In this document: piece by piece, positions 1 to 5,624 of the stretch
Layout: the number at the start of each line of letters is the position of its first letter
Numbering within the stretch: position 1 is the stretch's first letter
DNA from: Planctomycetota bacterium
GTDB taxonomy: Bacteria > Planctomycetota > Planctomycetia > Planctomycetales > Planctomycetaceae
Direction: 5' to 3'
NCBI GenBank assembly: GCA_027622115.1
Contig: JAQBZS010000546.1
Location: 1 to 5,624 of the forward strand
Length of the DNA: 5,624 nt
Program-made: the position numbers and the translations under genes
Notes under the pieces: model-generated
Seen by the model: the letters and a program-made list of their open reading frames with translations, nothing else
Database searches by the model: none
What the model was told of the DNA's origin: nothing

Positions 1-54
1 TTGGAAGCCCAAAAGCGAGCTGAAGGTGTGGCGACACCAGGCGGTTCGAAGTAG
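1..54 (+). CDS. C-terminal end of an upstream gene (partial, unidentified)
   Basis: Reading from base 1 gives 17 codons (LEAQKRAEGVATPGGSK) closed by TAG at 52-54. The gene would begin outside the window. Support is indirect: the frame is open to the window edge, the peptide is hydrophilic and tail-like, a GC-rich hairpin begins two bases after the stop, and the next gene on the same strand starts about 100 bases later. In planctomycete genomes a PSCyt2/PSD1 gene often sits beside a DUF1501 gene, so such a neighbour is possible, but these 17 residues carry no recognisable motif and I cannot assign a family. It could also be a chance open frame. Confidence 0.35.
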   Translation: MEAQKRAEGVATPGGSK

Positions 55-55
55 G

Positions 56-74
56 GCTTGCCAACTCGGCGAGC
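56..74 (+). terminator. Hairpin just after the upstream stop codon (possible terminator)
   Basis: GCTTGCC (56-62) pairs with GGCGAGC (68-74) around a 5-base loop: seven pairs, one a U-G wobble on the + strand. It starts two bases after the TAG at 52-54, where a transcription end or 3'-end-protecting structure is expected. No U-run follows, so it is not a classical Rho-independent terminator. Confidence 0.35.
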
Positions 75-97
75 GCGTTCGACCCAAAGATTTCAAA

Positions 98-115
98 GCT
101 CCGTCAAGCCGGAGC
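98..115 (+). other. Perfect 6-bp hairpin in the leader of the DUF1549/DUF1553 gene
   Basis: GCTCCG (98-103) and CGGAGC (110-115) form a perfect 6-bp stem with a 6-base loop. The structure ends 43 bases before the start codon at 159. With the hairpin at 56-74 it makes a tandem pair in a spacer of about 100 bases. It could belong to the 3' end of the upstream transcript or the 5' leader of the next gene. No U-run follows. No convincing -35/-10 pair was found in this spacer. Confidence 0.3.
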
Positions 116-147
116 ACTCCAAATACATCCCATACATCAAGTCATTT

Positions 148-151
148 AGGA
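148..151 (+). promoter_or_regulatory. Ribosome binding site of the DUF1549/DUF1553 gene
   Basis: AGGA (within TAGGAA, 147-152) lies seven bases before the ATG at 159, a normal Shine-Dalgarno distance. It supports this ATG, and the encoded protein then begins directly with a signal peptide. Confidence 0.65.
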
Positions 152-158
152 ACACATC

Positions 159-2591
159 ATGCGACTCGTTTGCTTGAGTGCTCTAGTTTCGATTGTTTTA
201 TCCGTGAACGCGATCGCGCAAGAGAAGCCGGCGTCGATCACGGTTTCGCCGCCCAACGTACAATTGACGACCAGTCGGGACCGACAGTCGCTGGTCGTGC
301 AGGCGGTTTACACAAACGGCCTGACCGCCGACATCTCGGAGCAAGCGACCTATACCATCGCGAATGCCGCGCTGGCACGTCGTGATAAGAACACGCTTTT
401 CCCCGTGGCCGATGGTGCGACCGAAATGTCGGTTTCATACATGGGTTTGGAAGTCAAAGTCCCGATCGAAGTGAAGAGTGCCATCGTCGATCGTGCGATT
501 AGCTTCAAGCTGGACGTGATGCCGGTGTTCATGAAAGCCGGTTGCAACACCGGAAGTTGCCACGGAGCCGCTCGTGGCAAGGACGGCTTTCGACTGTCGT
601 TGTTCGGTTTCGACCCGGATGGCGACCATTACCGATTGACCCGCGAGATTCCCGGACGTCGGATCAATCTCGCCATTCCGCAAGACAGTTTGGTCATCGA
701 AAAATCGGTCGGTCGAGTTCCCCATACGGGCGGCGGGCGTTTCGACGCCGATAGCGAACTGAATCAGACGTTGATTCGCTGGTTGGAAGCCGGTGCTCCC
801 GCCGACCAAGGCGAGGTGCCGAAAGTGCAATCCGTCGAAATCTATCCGCAAGGCGCGGTGATGGACGGCGAAGGTACGACGCAGCAACTGACCGTTCGTG
901 CCCAATACTCGGACGGCACAAATCGCGACGTGACTTCGTTGGCCTACTTCATGACCAGCAACGACACGTCGGCCGAAATCACGCAAAAGGGAATCGTCAC
1001 TGCCGGAGCACGTGGTGAAGCCTTCATCATGGCCCGCTTTGAGACTCACACGGTCGGACAGCGATTCATCGTCCTGCCCAAGGGGCTGAAGTACGAAGAT
1101 CCGAAAACTCCCGAAAACAACTACGTCGACACGCTCGTTCACAAGAAGCTGAACAAGCTGCGAATCATTCCTTCGGAAGTCTGCACGGACGAAGAATTCC
1201 TCCGACGTGCCACGATCGACATCACCGGCAAGCTGCCCCTGCCGACCGAATTTGCTGCGTTCGCTGCGGACAAAGACCCCAAGAAACGCGAGAAGCTGGT
1301 CGACGAACTCCTGAACCGCAAAGAGTTCGTGGAACTGTGGGTCATGAAATGGGCCGAGTTGCTACAGATTCGCACGGTCAACAACCGTGTCAGCTACAAG
1401 GCCATGCTGCGTTACTACAACTGGTTGCAGGAAAAAGTCGCGACAAACACCTCGATGGACGTGATGGTGCAGGAACTCCTCGGTGCCAAGGGCGGCGTCT
1501 TTGCATCACCCGCCACGAACTATTACCAGAACGAAACGGAAACGCTCAAAGTCTCTGAAAACGTCGCCCAAGTCTTCATGGGTATGCGAATTCAGTGTGC
1601 TCAGTGTCACAACCATCCGTTCGACCGTTGGACGATGGACGACTATTACAGCTTCGCCGCGTTCTTCTCGCAGATCGGTCGCAAGGGAGGCGAAGACCCG
1701 CGCGAGCAGATCATCTTCAACCGCGGCAGTGGCGAAGTGAATCATCCCATCGGCAACCGCGTGATGACTCCGAAGTTTCTCGGCGGCGAAGTCCCGGACG
1801 TGAAAGGCAAGGATCGACGTGAAGTGATGGCCAAGTGGTTGGCATCGGCCGACAACCCCTATTTCGCGACCAACCTGGCCAACATCGTGTGGGCTCACTT
1901 TTTCGGCAAAGGCATCATCGACGAAGTCGACGACGTCCGAGCCAGCAACCCACCGTCGAACAGCGAATTGCTGACCGAATTGGGCAGCCGCTTCACCGAT
2001 TACAAGTACGATTTCAAGAAGTTGGTCCGCGACATTTGCGTGTCTCGAACCTACCAACTCTCGACCAAGACGAACGAGAGCAACGCCACCGATCACCGCA
2101 ACTTCGCTCACATGGAATTGCGTCGCATGCGAGCGGAAGTGTTGTTGGACTGCATCAATCAGGTATGCGACACGAAGGATAAGTTCCAAGGTCTGCCGAC
2201 CGGCGCCCGAGCCATCCAAATCGCGGACGGCAACACGAGCACCTACTTCCTGCAGACGTTTGGTCGTGCATCGCGAGAGAGCGTGTGTTCTTGCGAAGTC
2301 AAAATGGAACCGAATCTGTCGCAGGCCTTGCACATGCTCAACGGCGGAACCGCGAACGGCAAAATTCTGCAAGGCAATGTCGTGGGCAAGTTGATCGCGG
2401 AAAGCAAGACGCCGCAGCAGATCATCGAGCATCTTTACATTGCGTGCTTCAGCCGCAAGCCGACTCAGAAGGAGTCGGATGGGTTATCCGGAATTGTGCA
2501 GGCCGAAAAGGAACCGGCCAAACAGAAAGAGATTCTGGAAGACATTATGTGGTCGCTGCTGAACTCGCGCGAGTTTATCTTTAATCATTGA
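159..2591 (+). CDS. Exported BIG2 / DUF1549 (PSCyt2) / DUF1553 (PSD1) protein with two potential heme-binding motifs
   Basis: An 810-residue protein. Residues 1-20 form a signal peptide (basic start, hydrophobic core, predicted cleavage after AIA20), so it acts outside the cytoplasmic membrane. Order: Ig-like domain resembling BIG2 (about 24-105); a small cytochrome-like domain with C129-x4-C134-H135 and downstream GFDPDGD and VPHTGGGRF stretches typical of this family; a second BIG2-like domain (about 223-306); DUF1549/PSCyt2 (about 322-507) containing IQCAQCHNHPFDRW with a canonical CxxCH at 480-484; DUF1553/PSD1 (about 553-785) with the family-typical RESVCSCE and EPNLSQALHMLNGG stretches (705-730). 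The C-terminus SREFIFNH is also typical, so the gene is full length with no frameshift. Start supported by a Shine-Dalgarno site and the signal peptide. Established: these domains are planctomycete-expanded families of unknown biochemical function. Inferred: covalent heme attachment at the two motifs and an electron-transfer role, probably with the cytochrome-WD40 protein encoded 168 bases downstream on the same strand. Confidence 0.93.
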   Translation: MRLVCLSALVSIVLSVNAIAQEKPASITVSPPNVQLTTSRDRQSLVVQAVYTNGLTADISEQATYTIANAALARRDKNTLFPVADGATEMSVSYMGLEVKVPIEVKSAIVDRAISFKLDVMPVFMKAGCNTGSCHGAARGKDGFRLSLFGFDPDGDHYRLTREIPGRRINLAIPQDSLVIEKSVGRVPHTGGGRFDADSELNQTLIRWLEAGAPADQGEVPKVQSVEIYPQGAVMDGEGTTQQLTVRAQYSDGTNRDVTSLAYFMTSNDTSAEITQKGIVTAGARGEAFIMARFETHTVGQRFIVLPKGLKYEDPKTPENNYVDTLVHKKLNKLRIIPSEVCTDEEFLRRATIDITGKLPLPTEFAAFAADKDPKKREKLVDELLNRKEFVELWVMKWAELLQIRTVNNRVSYKAMLRYYNWLQEKVATNTSMDVMVQELLGAKGGVFASPATNYYQNETETLKVSENVAQVFMGMRIQCAQCHNHPFDRWTMDDYYSFAAFFSQIGRKGGEDPREQIIFNRGSGEVNHPIGNRVMTPKFLGGEVPDVKGKDRREVMAKWLASADNPYFATNLANIVWAHFFGKGIIDEVDDVRASNPPSNSELLTELGSRFTDYKYDFKKLVRDICVSRTYQLSTKTNESNATDHRNFAHMELRRMRAEVLLDCINQVCDTKDKFQGLPTGARAIQIADGNTSTYFLQTFGRASRESVCSCEVKMEPNLSQALHMLNGGTANGKILQGNVVGKLIAESKTPQQIIEHLYIACFSRKPTQKESDGLSGIVQAEKEPAKQKEILEDIMWSLLNSREFIFNH

Positions 2592-2633
2592 TTCGACACG
2601 CCCACAACATTCCAGATCCGGGACAGCGAAGCG

Positions 2634-2700
2634 TCGTTTAACCGTTAGCCGCAGGCGTACGCGTGTTTAAGGCATCGACATACGGCTGATGGTTGAACGA
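2634..2700 (+). other. 18-bp stem-loop with only G-U wobbles, intergenic
   Basis: TCGTTTAACCGTTAGCCG (2634-2651) pairs along its whole length with CGGCTGATGGTTGAACGA (2683-2700). Fifteen pairs are Watson-Crick and three (2639/2695, 2644/2690, 2646/2688) are G-U wobbles in the + strand transcript. In a minus-strand transcript those three would be A-C mismatches, so the structure suits RNA made in the direction of the flanking genes. The 31-base loop contains the palindrome GCGTACGC (2655-2662). No U-run follows. It may be a processing or stability element between the two coding regions, a Rho-type transcription end for the first gene, a 5' regulatory element of the second, or a copy of a dispersed intergenic repeat. 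The sequence alone does not decide. Confidence 0.6.
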
Positions 2701-2707
2701 ACCAGCG

Positions 2708-2725
2708 CTGCCCTTGACAGGGCGG
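2708..2725 (+). other. Hairpin 34 bases upstream of the cytochrome-WD40 start
   Basis: CTGCCCT (2708-2714) pairs with AGGGCGG (2719-2725) around the loop TGAC, with one U-G wobble (2709/2724). It lies seven bases after the 18-bp stem and 24 bases before the ribosome binding site. An A/T-rich stretch AATATAAAA follows, which is not a U-run, so a terminator is unlikely. Its loop and flanks contain TTGACA (2714-2719), matching a -35 box, but no -10 hexamer lies at a suitable distance. A leader structure affecting translation or stability of the downstream message is the simplest reading. Confidence 0.4.
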
Positions 2726-2749
2726 AATATAAAAGCAACTCCAATCTTC

Positions 2750-2753
2750 GGAG
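2750..2753 (+). promoter_or_regulatory. Ribosome binding site of the cytochrome-WD40 gene
   Basis: GGAG ends six bases before the ATG at 2760. Spacing is normal, and the protein begins with a signal peptide at exactly this ATG, which fixes the start. Confidence 0.7.
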
Positions 2754-2759
2754 AAACCC

Positions 2760-5450
2760 ATGACTCTTCGCTCAGTCGTTCTGCTTGCCGTCGTGACCTG
2801 CTTCGTGGTTCCCGCATCCGCGCAAGAAAAAACCACCTATGACGATCACGTCAAGCCGATCTTCCGAGCGAAGTGCTTCGGTTGTCATAACCTCGACAAG
2901 AAAGCCGGCGGCCTCGATCTGACCAATTACACTGCGTTGATGGGCGGCGGCGCATCGGGCGAAGTGGTCGAGTCGGGCGATTCCAGCGCGAGCTATTTGT
3001 GGAGTCTGGTCAATCACACGGCCGAGCCGTCCATGCCCCCCAAGCAGGAAAAGATGCCGGGACCGGTGCTCGCCACCATCAAGGCCTGGATCGATGGCGG
3101 TGCCTTGGAAAGCAAATCCAGCAAGGCCAAGGTCGCGAAGCCCAAGGTGGATCTGACTCTGAAGGGTGTTCCAACCGGCAAGCCCGAGGGACCAGCCGCA
3201 ATGCCGGTCGGCTTGCCAACGATTCCGGTAACACACACCACTCGCACGACCGCGTTGACCGCGATTGCGACCAGCCCGTGGGCACCTCTTGTCGCGGTCG
3301 CCGGTCAAAAGCAAATCGTGTTGTACGACGCATCGACGCTCAAACTCATGGGCATCTTGCCGTTTCCCGAGGGGATTCCGTACGTCTTGAAGTTCAGTCG
3401 CAATGGCGAGTTGTTGCTGGCTGCCGGTGGCCGAGGCGCGTACCGCGGCTTGGTGGTGGTTTGGAACGTGCGGACCGGCGAACGACTCTTCGAAGTCGGC
3501 GATGAAGTGGACTGCATTCTGGGTGCCGACATCAGTTCCGATCAGTCGCTGATCGCGCTGGGCACCACCAGCAAGATGGTTCGAGTCTATTCCACGGCAA
3601 CCGGTGAATTGTTGCATTCAATCAAGAAACACAACGACTGGGTTTACGCGGTCGAGTTCAGCCCCGATGGAGTGCTGTTGGCCACGGGTGATCGCGGCAA
3701 CGGCATGTTCGTCTGGGAAGCACATACGGGCCGTCTTTACCTGACGTTGGACGGACACGGCGCCGCGATCAATGCGGTTTCCTGGCGTGGCGATTCCAAC
3801 ATTCTGGCATCATGCAGCAGTGACAGTTCCATCAAACTTTGGGAGATGGAAAACGGTCGGGCGGTGAAGAGTTGGGGCGCGCACGGCGGAGGTGTGGAAT
3901 CAGTCGAGTTCACGCGAGATGGGCGACTGGTTTCATGCGGTCGCGACAAAGTCACCAAACTTTGGGACCAAAACGGCGCACAGCAGCGAGCGTTCGAGGC
4001 CTTTCCAGACCTCGCTTTGCAAGTGACCCATTGCGACGAAACCAACCGAGTCATCGCCGGAGATTGGAATGGCGAGATCCGAGTTTGGAATGCGGTTGAC
4101 GGCGTGCGGCTCGGGCAGTTGACCGCCAACCCCGAAGGAGCCGTGGAGCTTCTGAAGAAAGCCCAAGCCACATTGACGACTCGCAGGGCCGCCTACGACC
4201 AACTCGCCGTCACCACGCAAGCGGCGAATACGGCGCTCGCGAAGGTGCAGACCGATTTGGCCGCAGCTCAAACTGCGGTCGCCACGGCCAATGCCCAGAT
4301 CAAGGCCGCGACCGATGCCGGCAACACTTACAAGGCGAACATCACCAAGCTCACGGCCGACGCTGCGGTGGCGACCGCGAAGGTCGCGGAAATCACGGCC
4401 ATTGTGGCAGTGTTGAAGGAAGCCACGGACAAGGTGCAAGTCGCTGCCGCGAAACTGGCGGCGGACAAGGAATTGGCTGCCGCCGCCGCGCAGGTCAAGG
4501 CCAAGCACGAAGCCCAGGTGAAAGCTCTGGCCGATACTCAAAAGATCGCGACGGACACACTCGCGGCAAACGAAGCCGCCAAGACGCAACTTGCCGTGAG
4601 CGATGTGCAACTTAAGACCGCGCAGACAGCCCTCGTCGCGGCTCAAAAGCTGGTGACGGATCTGACGCCGACGGTCAAGCCGGCCGAAGCGGCTGCGGCT
4701 GCGGCCAAGACGGCGCTGTTGGCGGCCGGCACTTTGTTGAATGCATCCGAAAAGGAAGTTGCCGATCTTCAAGCACAAGTCGCGCTTCAGGAAAAGCAGA
4801 AGGTGCTCGCCGAGAAACAAGCGGAACTCGCGAAGACGACCGCCGCTCTGCAAGCCGCAACGACCGCAGCCACGAAAGCCAAGGCGGATGTCGTTGCCGC
4901 GAACGCCGCTGCCGTCGAATCGCAAAAGCAGTTGGATGCGGCCATCGCAGCGATTGCTGGATACAAGCAAACAGTGACCACGACGGCTGCCGCACAAACG
5001 GCCGCTGCAACTGCAGCAACCGGCGCACAGGCCATCGTGACGCTGCTGACGGAGTCACTCGCGAAGGCGGACGAAGCAGCGAAGAAGCTTCCCGCCGACA
5101 AAGAACTGGCCGCCGCAGTGGCGATGCTGAAAGCAACAATCGTCAAGAAGCAAGCGGATCTCGACGCAGCCAAGAAACTGGCGGTTGAAACGACGACCGC
5201 CGCGACAGCAGCAACGGCGCAATTAGTTGCCGGCGACAAAACGGTGGTCGAGAAGACCGCCGCCGTGGCAGCCGCCAAGAAGACGGCCACCGATTTGGTT
5301 GCCCTAGTCAAACCGACCGACGACAAGGTAGCCGCCGCGAAGGCACTCAACGATGCGGCCGCGGCAGCGGCGGATGTTGTCAAGAAAGAAGTAGACGCGT
5401 TGAAGGCCAAGCTCGCTCCGCCAAAGGTCGAAACGGCCAAAGTCGGTTAG
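2760..5450 (+). CDS. Exported PSCyt1 cytochrome c / seven-repeat WD40 protein with a duplicated Ala/Lys-rich helical tail
   Basis: An 896-residue protein. Residues 1-21 are a signal peptide (predicted cleavage ASA21|Q22). Residues about 25-115 form a PSCyt1-type cytochrome c: HVKPIFRAKCFGCHN holds the CxxCH heme motif (39-43), and SMPP (91-94) offers Met92 as likely distal ligand, followed by the usual IKAWIDGGA. A Lys/Pro-rich linker (118-160) leads to seven WD40-type repeats, starting near 165, 206, 252, 294, 336, 378 and 418, enough for one closed propeller; typical tails include VVVWNV, MFVWEA, IKLWEM, TKLWDQ and IRVWNA. Residues 459-896 are about 32% Ala, rich in Lys, Thr, Val, Asp and Gln, with no Cys or Trp and no Arg after 476: predicted long helices or coiled coil. 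This tail is two copies of a 211-residue module. Function is inferred: heme-carrying scaffold on the outer side of the membrane, likely partner of the upstream DUF1549/DUF1553 protein. Whether the two are co-transcribed is unclear given the 168-base structured gap. Confidence 0.92.
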   Translation: MTLRSVVLLAVVTCFVVPASAQEKTTYDDHVKPIFRAKCFGCHNLDKKAGGLDLTNYTALMGGGASGEVVESGDSSASYLWSLVNHTAEPSMPPKQEKMPGPVLATIKAWIDGGALESKSSKAKVAKPKVDLTLKGVPTGKPEGPAAMPVGLPTIPVTHTTRTTALTAIATSPWAPLVAVAGQKQIVLYDASTLKLMGILPFPEGIPYVLKFSRNGELLLAAGGRGAYRGLVVVWNVRTGERLFEVGDEVDCILGADISSDQSLIALGTTSKMVRVYSTATGELLHSIKKHNDWVYAVEFSPDGVLLATGDRGNGMFVWEAHTGRLYLTLDGHGAAINAVSWRGDSNILASCSSDSSIKLWEMENGRAVKSWGAHGGGVESVEFTRDGRLVSCGRDKVTKLWDQNGAQQRAFEAFPDLALQVTHCDETNRVIAGDWNGEIRVWNAVDGVRLGQLTANPEGAVELLKKAQATLTTRRAAYDQLAVTTQAANTALAKVQTDLAAAQTAVATANAQIKAATDAGNTYKANITKLTADAAVATAKVAEITAIVAVLKEATDKVQVAAAKLAADKELAAAAAQVKAKHEAQVKALADTQKIATDTLAANEAAKTQLAVSDVQLKTAQTALVAAQKLVTDLTPTVKPAEAAAAAAKTALLAAGTLLNASEKEVADLQAQVALQEKQKVLAEKQAELAKTTAALQAATTAATKAKADVVAANAAAVESQKQLDAAIAAIAGYKQTVTTTAAAQTAAATAATGAQAIVTLLTESLAKADEAAKKLPADKELAAAVAMLKATIVKKQADLDAAKKLAVETTTAATAATAQLVAGDKTVVEKTAAVAAAKKTATDLVALVKPTDDKVAAAKALNDAAAAAADVVKKEVDALKAKLAPPKVETAKVG
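4395..4784 (+). repeat. First copy (best-matching core) of the 211-residue tail module
   Basis: Residues 546-675 align without any gap to residues 757-886, an offset of 211 residues (633 bases). My hand count gives about 53 identities in 130 positions. Anchors that are not merely alanine: AIV and L (547-552), KLxADKELAAA (565-575), QL (610-611), TDLxxxVKP (633-641), AAAK (647-650) and KEV (665-667). Weaker matching at the same offset continues upstream to about residue 461 (base 4140), including QAA (487-489), D499 and TyrLys (524-525). Synonymous codons differ between copies, for example over the ADKEL segment, so the duplication is old and has been kept at protein level. Confidence 0.75.
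5028..5417 (+). repeat. Second copy (best-matching core) of the 211-residue tail module
   Basis: Residues 757-886 match residues 546-675 without gaps. The equivalent anchors are AIV (758-760), KLPADKELAAA (776-786), QL (821-822), TDLxxxVKP (844-852), AAAK (858-861) and KEV (876-878). The weaker upstream part of this copy starts around residue 672 (base 4773), with QAA (698-700), D710 and TyrLys (735-736). The module ends close to the protein C-terminus, so the tail is essentially two modules head to tail. Confidence 0.75.
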
Positions 5451-5454
5451 TCGT

Positions 5455-5500
5455 GAATCGGGAGTTTGGGCGAACGGTGCCCATCGAAACACCGCGATTC
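5455..5500 (+). terminator. Nested stem-loop after the cytochrome-WD40 stop (possible transcription end)
   Basis: Starting five bases after the TAG (5448-5450), three stems nest: GAATCG (5455-5460) with CGATTC (5495-5500), GTTT (5464-5467) with AAAC (5487-5490), and GGGC (5468-5471) with GCCC (5479-5482) around a 7-base loop. That is 14 pairs separated by small internal loops. No U-run follows, so it would not be a canonical intrinsic terminator. An alternative inner pairing TGGGC/GCCCA is also possible. The position right after the last codon favours a 3'-end role. Confidence 0.35.
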
Positions 5501-5624
5501 GTCAGCCTCCGCATTCGGCCGTGGTCTGCTATAAAAAGCTGGCCCTTCAGTTCGCCGTCCTTAGCAACAATTCGTCCGGCACGCTCGTAGGCGGACGAGG
5601 CAGGCCACGATGCGGCGACCACTT
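5501..5624. other. Downstream end of window, no convincing gene; one inverted repeat
   Basis: No frame here shows a start with a ribosome binding site. An inverted repeat joins TTCGTCCG (5571-5578) to CGGACGAG (5592-5599), with a 13-base spacer: seven perfect pairs plus one U-G. TATAAA occurs at 5530-5535, but no -35 partner lies at a suitable distance. The minus strand is open from 5622 through this region into the end of the cytochrome-WD40 gene, which leaves a small chance that a convergent gene enters from the right. I do not call it. Confidence 0.3.

Noticed and set aside
26..385. 119-codon + strand frame crossing the start of the DUF1549/DUF1553 gene
   Set aside because: It overlaps the signal peptide and first Ig-like domain in another frame. 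Its product is Arg/His/Ser-rich without domain features, and the competing frame at 159 has both a Shine-Dalgarno site and a signal peptide.
435..1142. 235-codon minus-strand frame opposite the Ig-like and CX4CH region
   Set aside because: Shadow of the + strand gene; no domain and no independent support.
1506..2432. 308-codon open frame on the minus strand opposite DUF1549/DUF1553
   Set aside because: The + strand frame carries conserved family motifs throughout this span. The antisense product shows no recognisable domain and has no ribosome binding site I can identify.
2714..2733. TTGACA (2714-2719) and TATAAA (2728-2733) as a sigma-70-like promoter
   Set aside because: The hexamers are only 8 bases apart instead of about 17. 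No other -10 candidate fits the TTGACA, and no -35 candidate fits the TATAAA.
3933..4997. 354-codon open frame on the minus strand opposite the WD40 repeats and tail
   Set aside because: It lies antisense to a clearly real protein with domain motifs. Its product is a Gly/Arg/Leu-rich string without motifs, as expected from the codon bias of the + strand gene.
4787..5440. 217-codon Ala/Ser-rich minus-strand frame opposite the helical tail
   Set aside because: The apparent low-complexity protein is the complement of the GCN/AAG-rich repeat, with no motif and no start signal.
4140..5447. Repeated GCC/GCG/AAG tracts as a CRISPR-like or DNA-level tandem repeat
   Set aside because: There are no evenly spaced identical repeats with unique spacers. 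Similarity is at protein level with synonymous differences, consistent with a helical protein module.
5380..5622. Minus-strand open frame of 80 codons at the right edge, possibly a convergent gene entering the window
   Set aside because: It overlaps the last 70 or so bases of the cytochrome-WD40 gene, has no recognisable motif, and is short enough to be open by chance. Sequence to the right would be needed to revive it.

Overview
The window looks like ordinary chromosomal DNA from a planctomycete (phylum Planctomycetota), moderately GC-rich. The assignment rests on two secreted proteins built from domain families that are hugely expanded in that phylum and uncommon elsewhere: PSCyt2/DUF1549 plus PSD1/DUF1553 in the first gene, and a PSCyt1-type cytochrome c fused to WD40 repeats in the second. 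I cannot name the genus from the sequence.

Layout, left to right, all on the + strand: (i) 1-54, a probable C-terminal tail of an upstream gene; (ii) 55-158, a short intergenic stretch with two hairpins and a good ribosome binding site; (iii) 159-2591, an 810-residue exported protein with two Ig-like (BIG2-type) domains around an atypical CX4CH motif, followed by DUF1549 (with CxxCH) and DUF1553; (iv) 2592-2759, a structured 168-base spacer holding an 18-bp stem whose only imperfections are three G-U wobbles on the + strand, then a second hairpin and a ribosome binding site; (v) 2760-5450, an 896-residue exported protein: cytochrome c domain, seven-repeat WD40 propeller, and a 438-residue Ala/Lys-rich helical tail; (vi) 5451-5624, a non-coding end with two inverted repeats and no convincing gene.

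The two genes plausibly act together outside the cytoplasmic membrane. Both have signal peptides, and between them they carry three potential covalent heme sites (CX4CH and CxxCH in the first, CxxCH in the second). The propeller, Ig-like domains and long coiled tail look like scaffolding for a multi-protein assembly. The biochemical function of these families is not established, so an electron-transfer role is inference.

The least expected features are the tail of the second protein, which aligns with itself without gaps at an offset of exactly 211 residues (a tandem duplication of a large helical module), and the sense-strand-specific wobble stem between the genes. I see no mobile element, CRISPR array, tRNA, rRNA or defence system.
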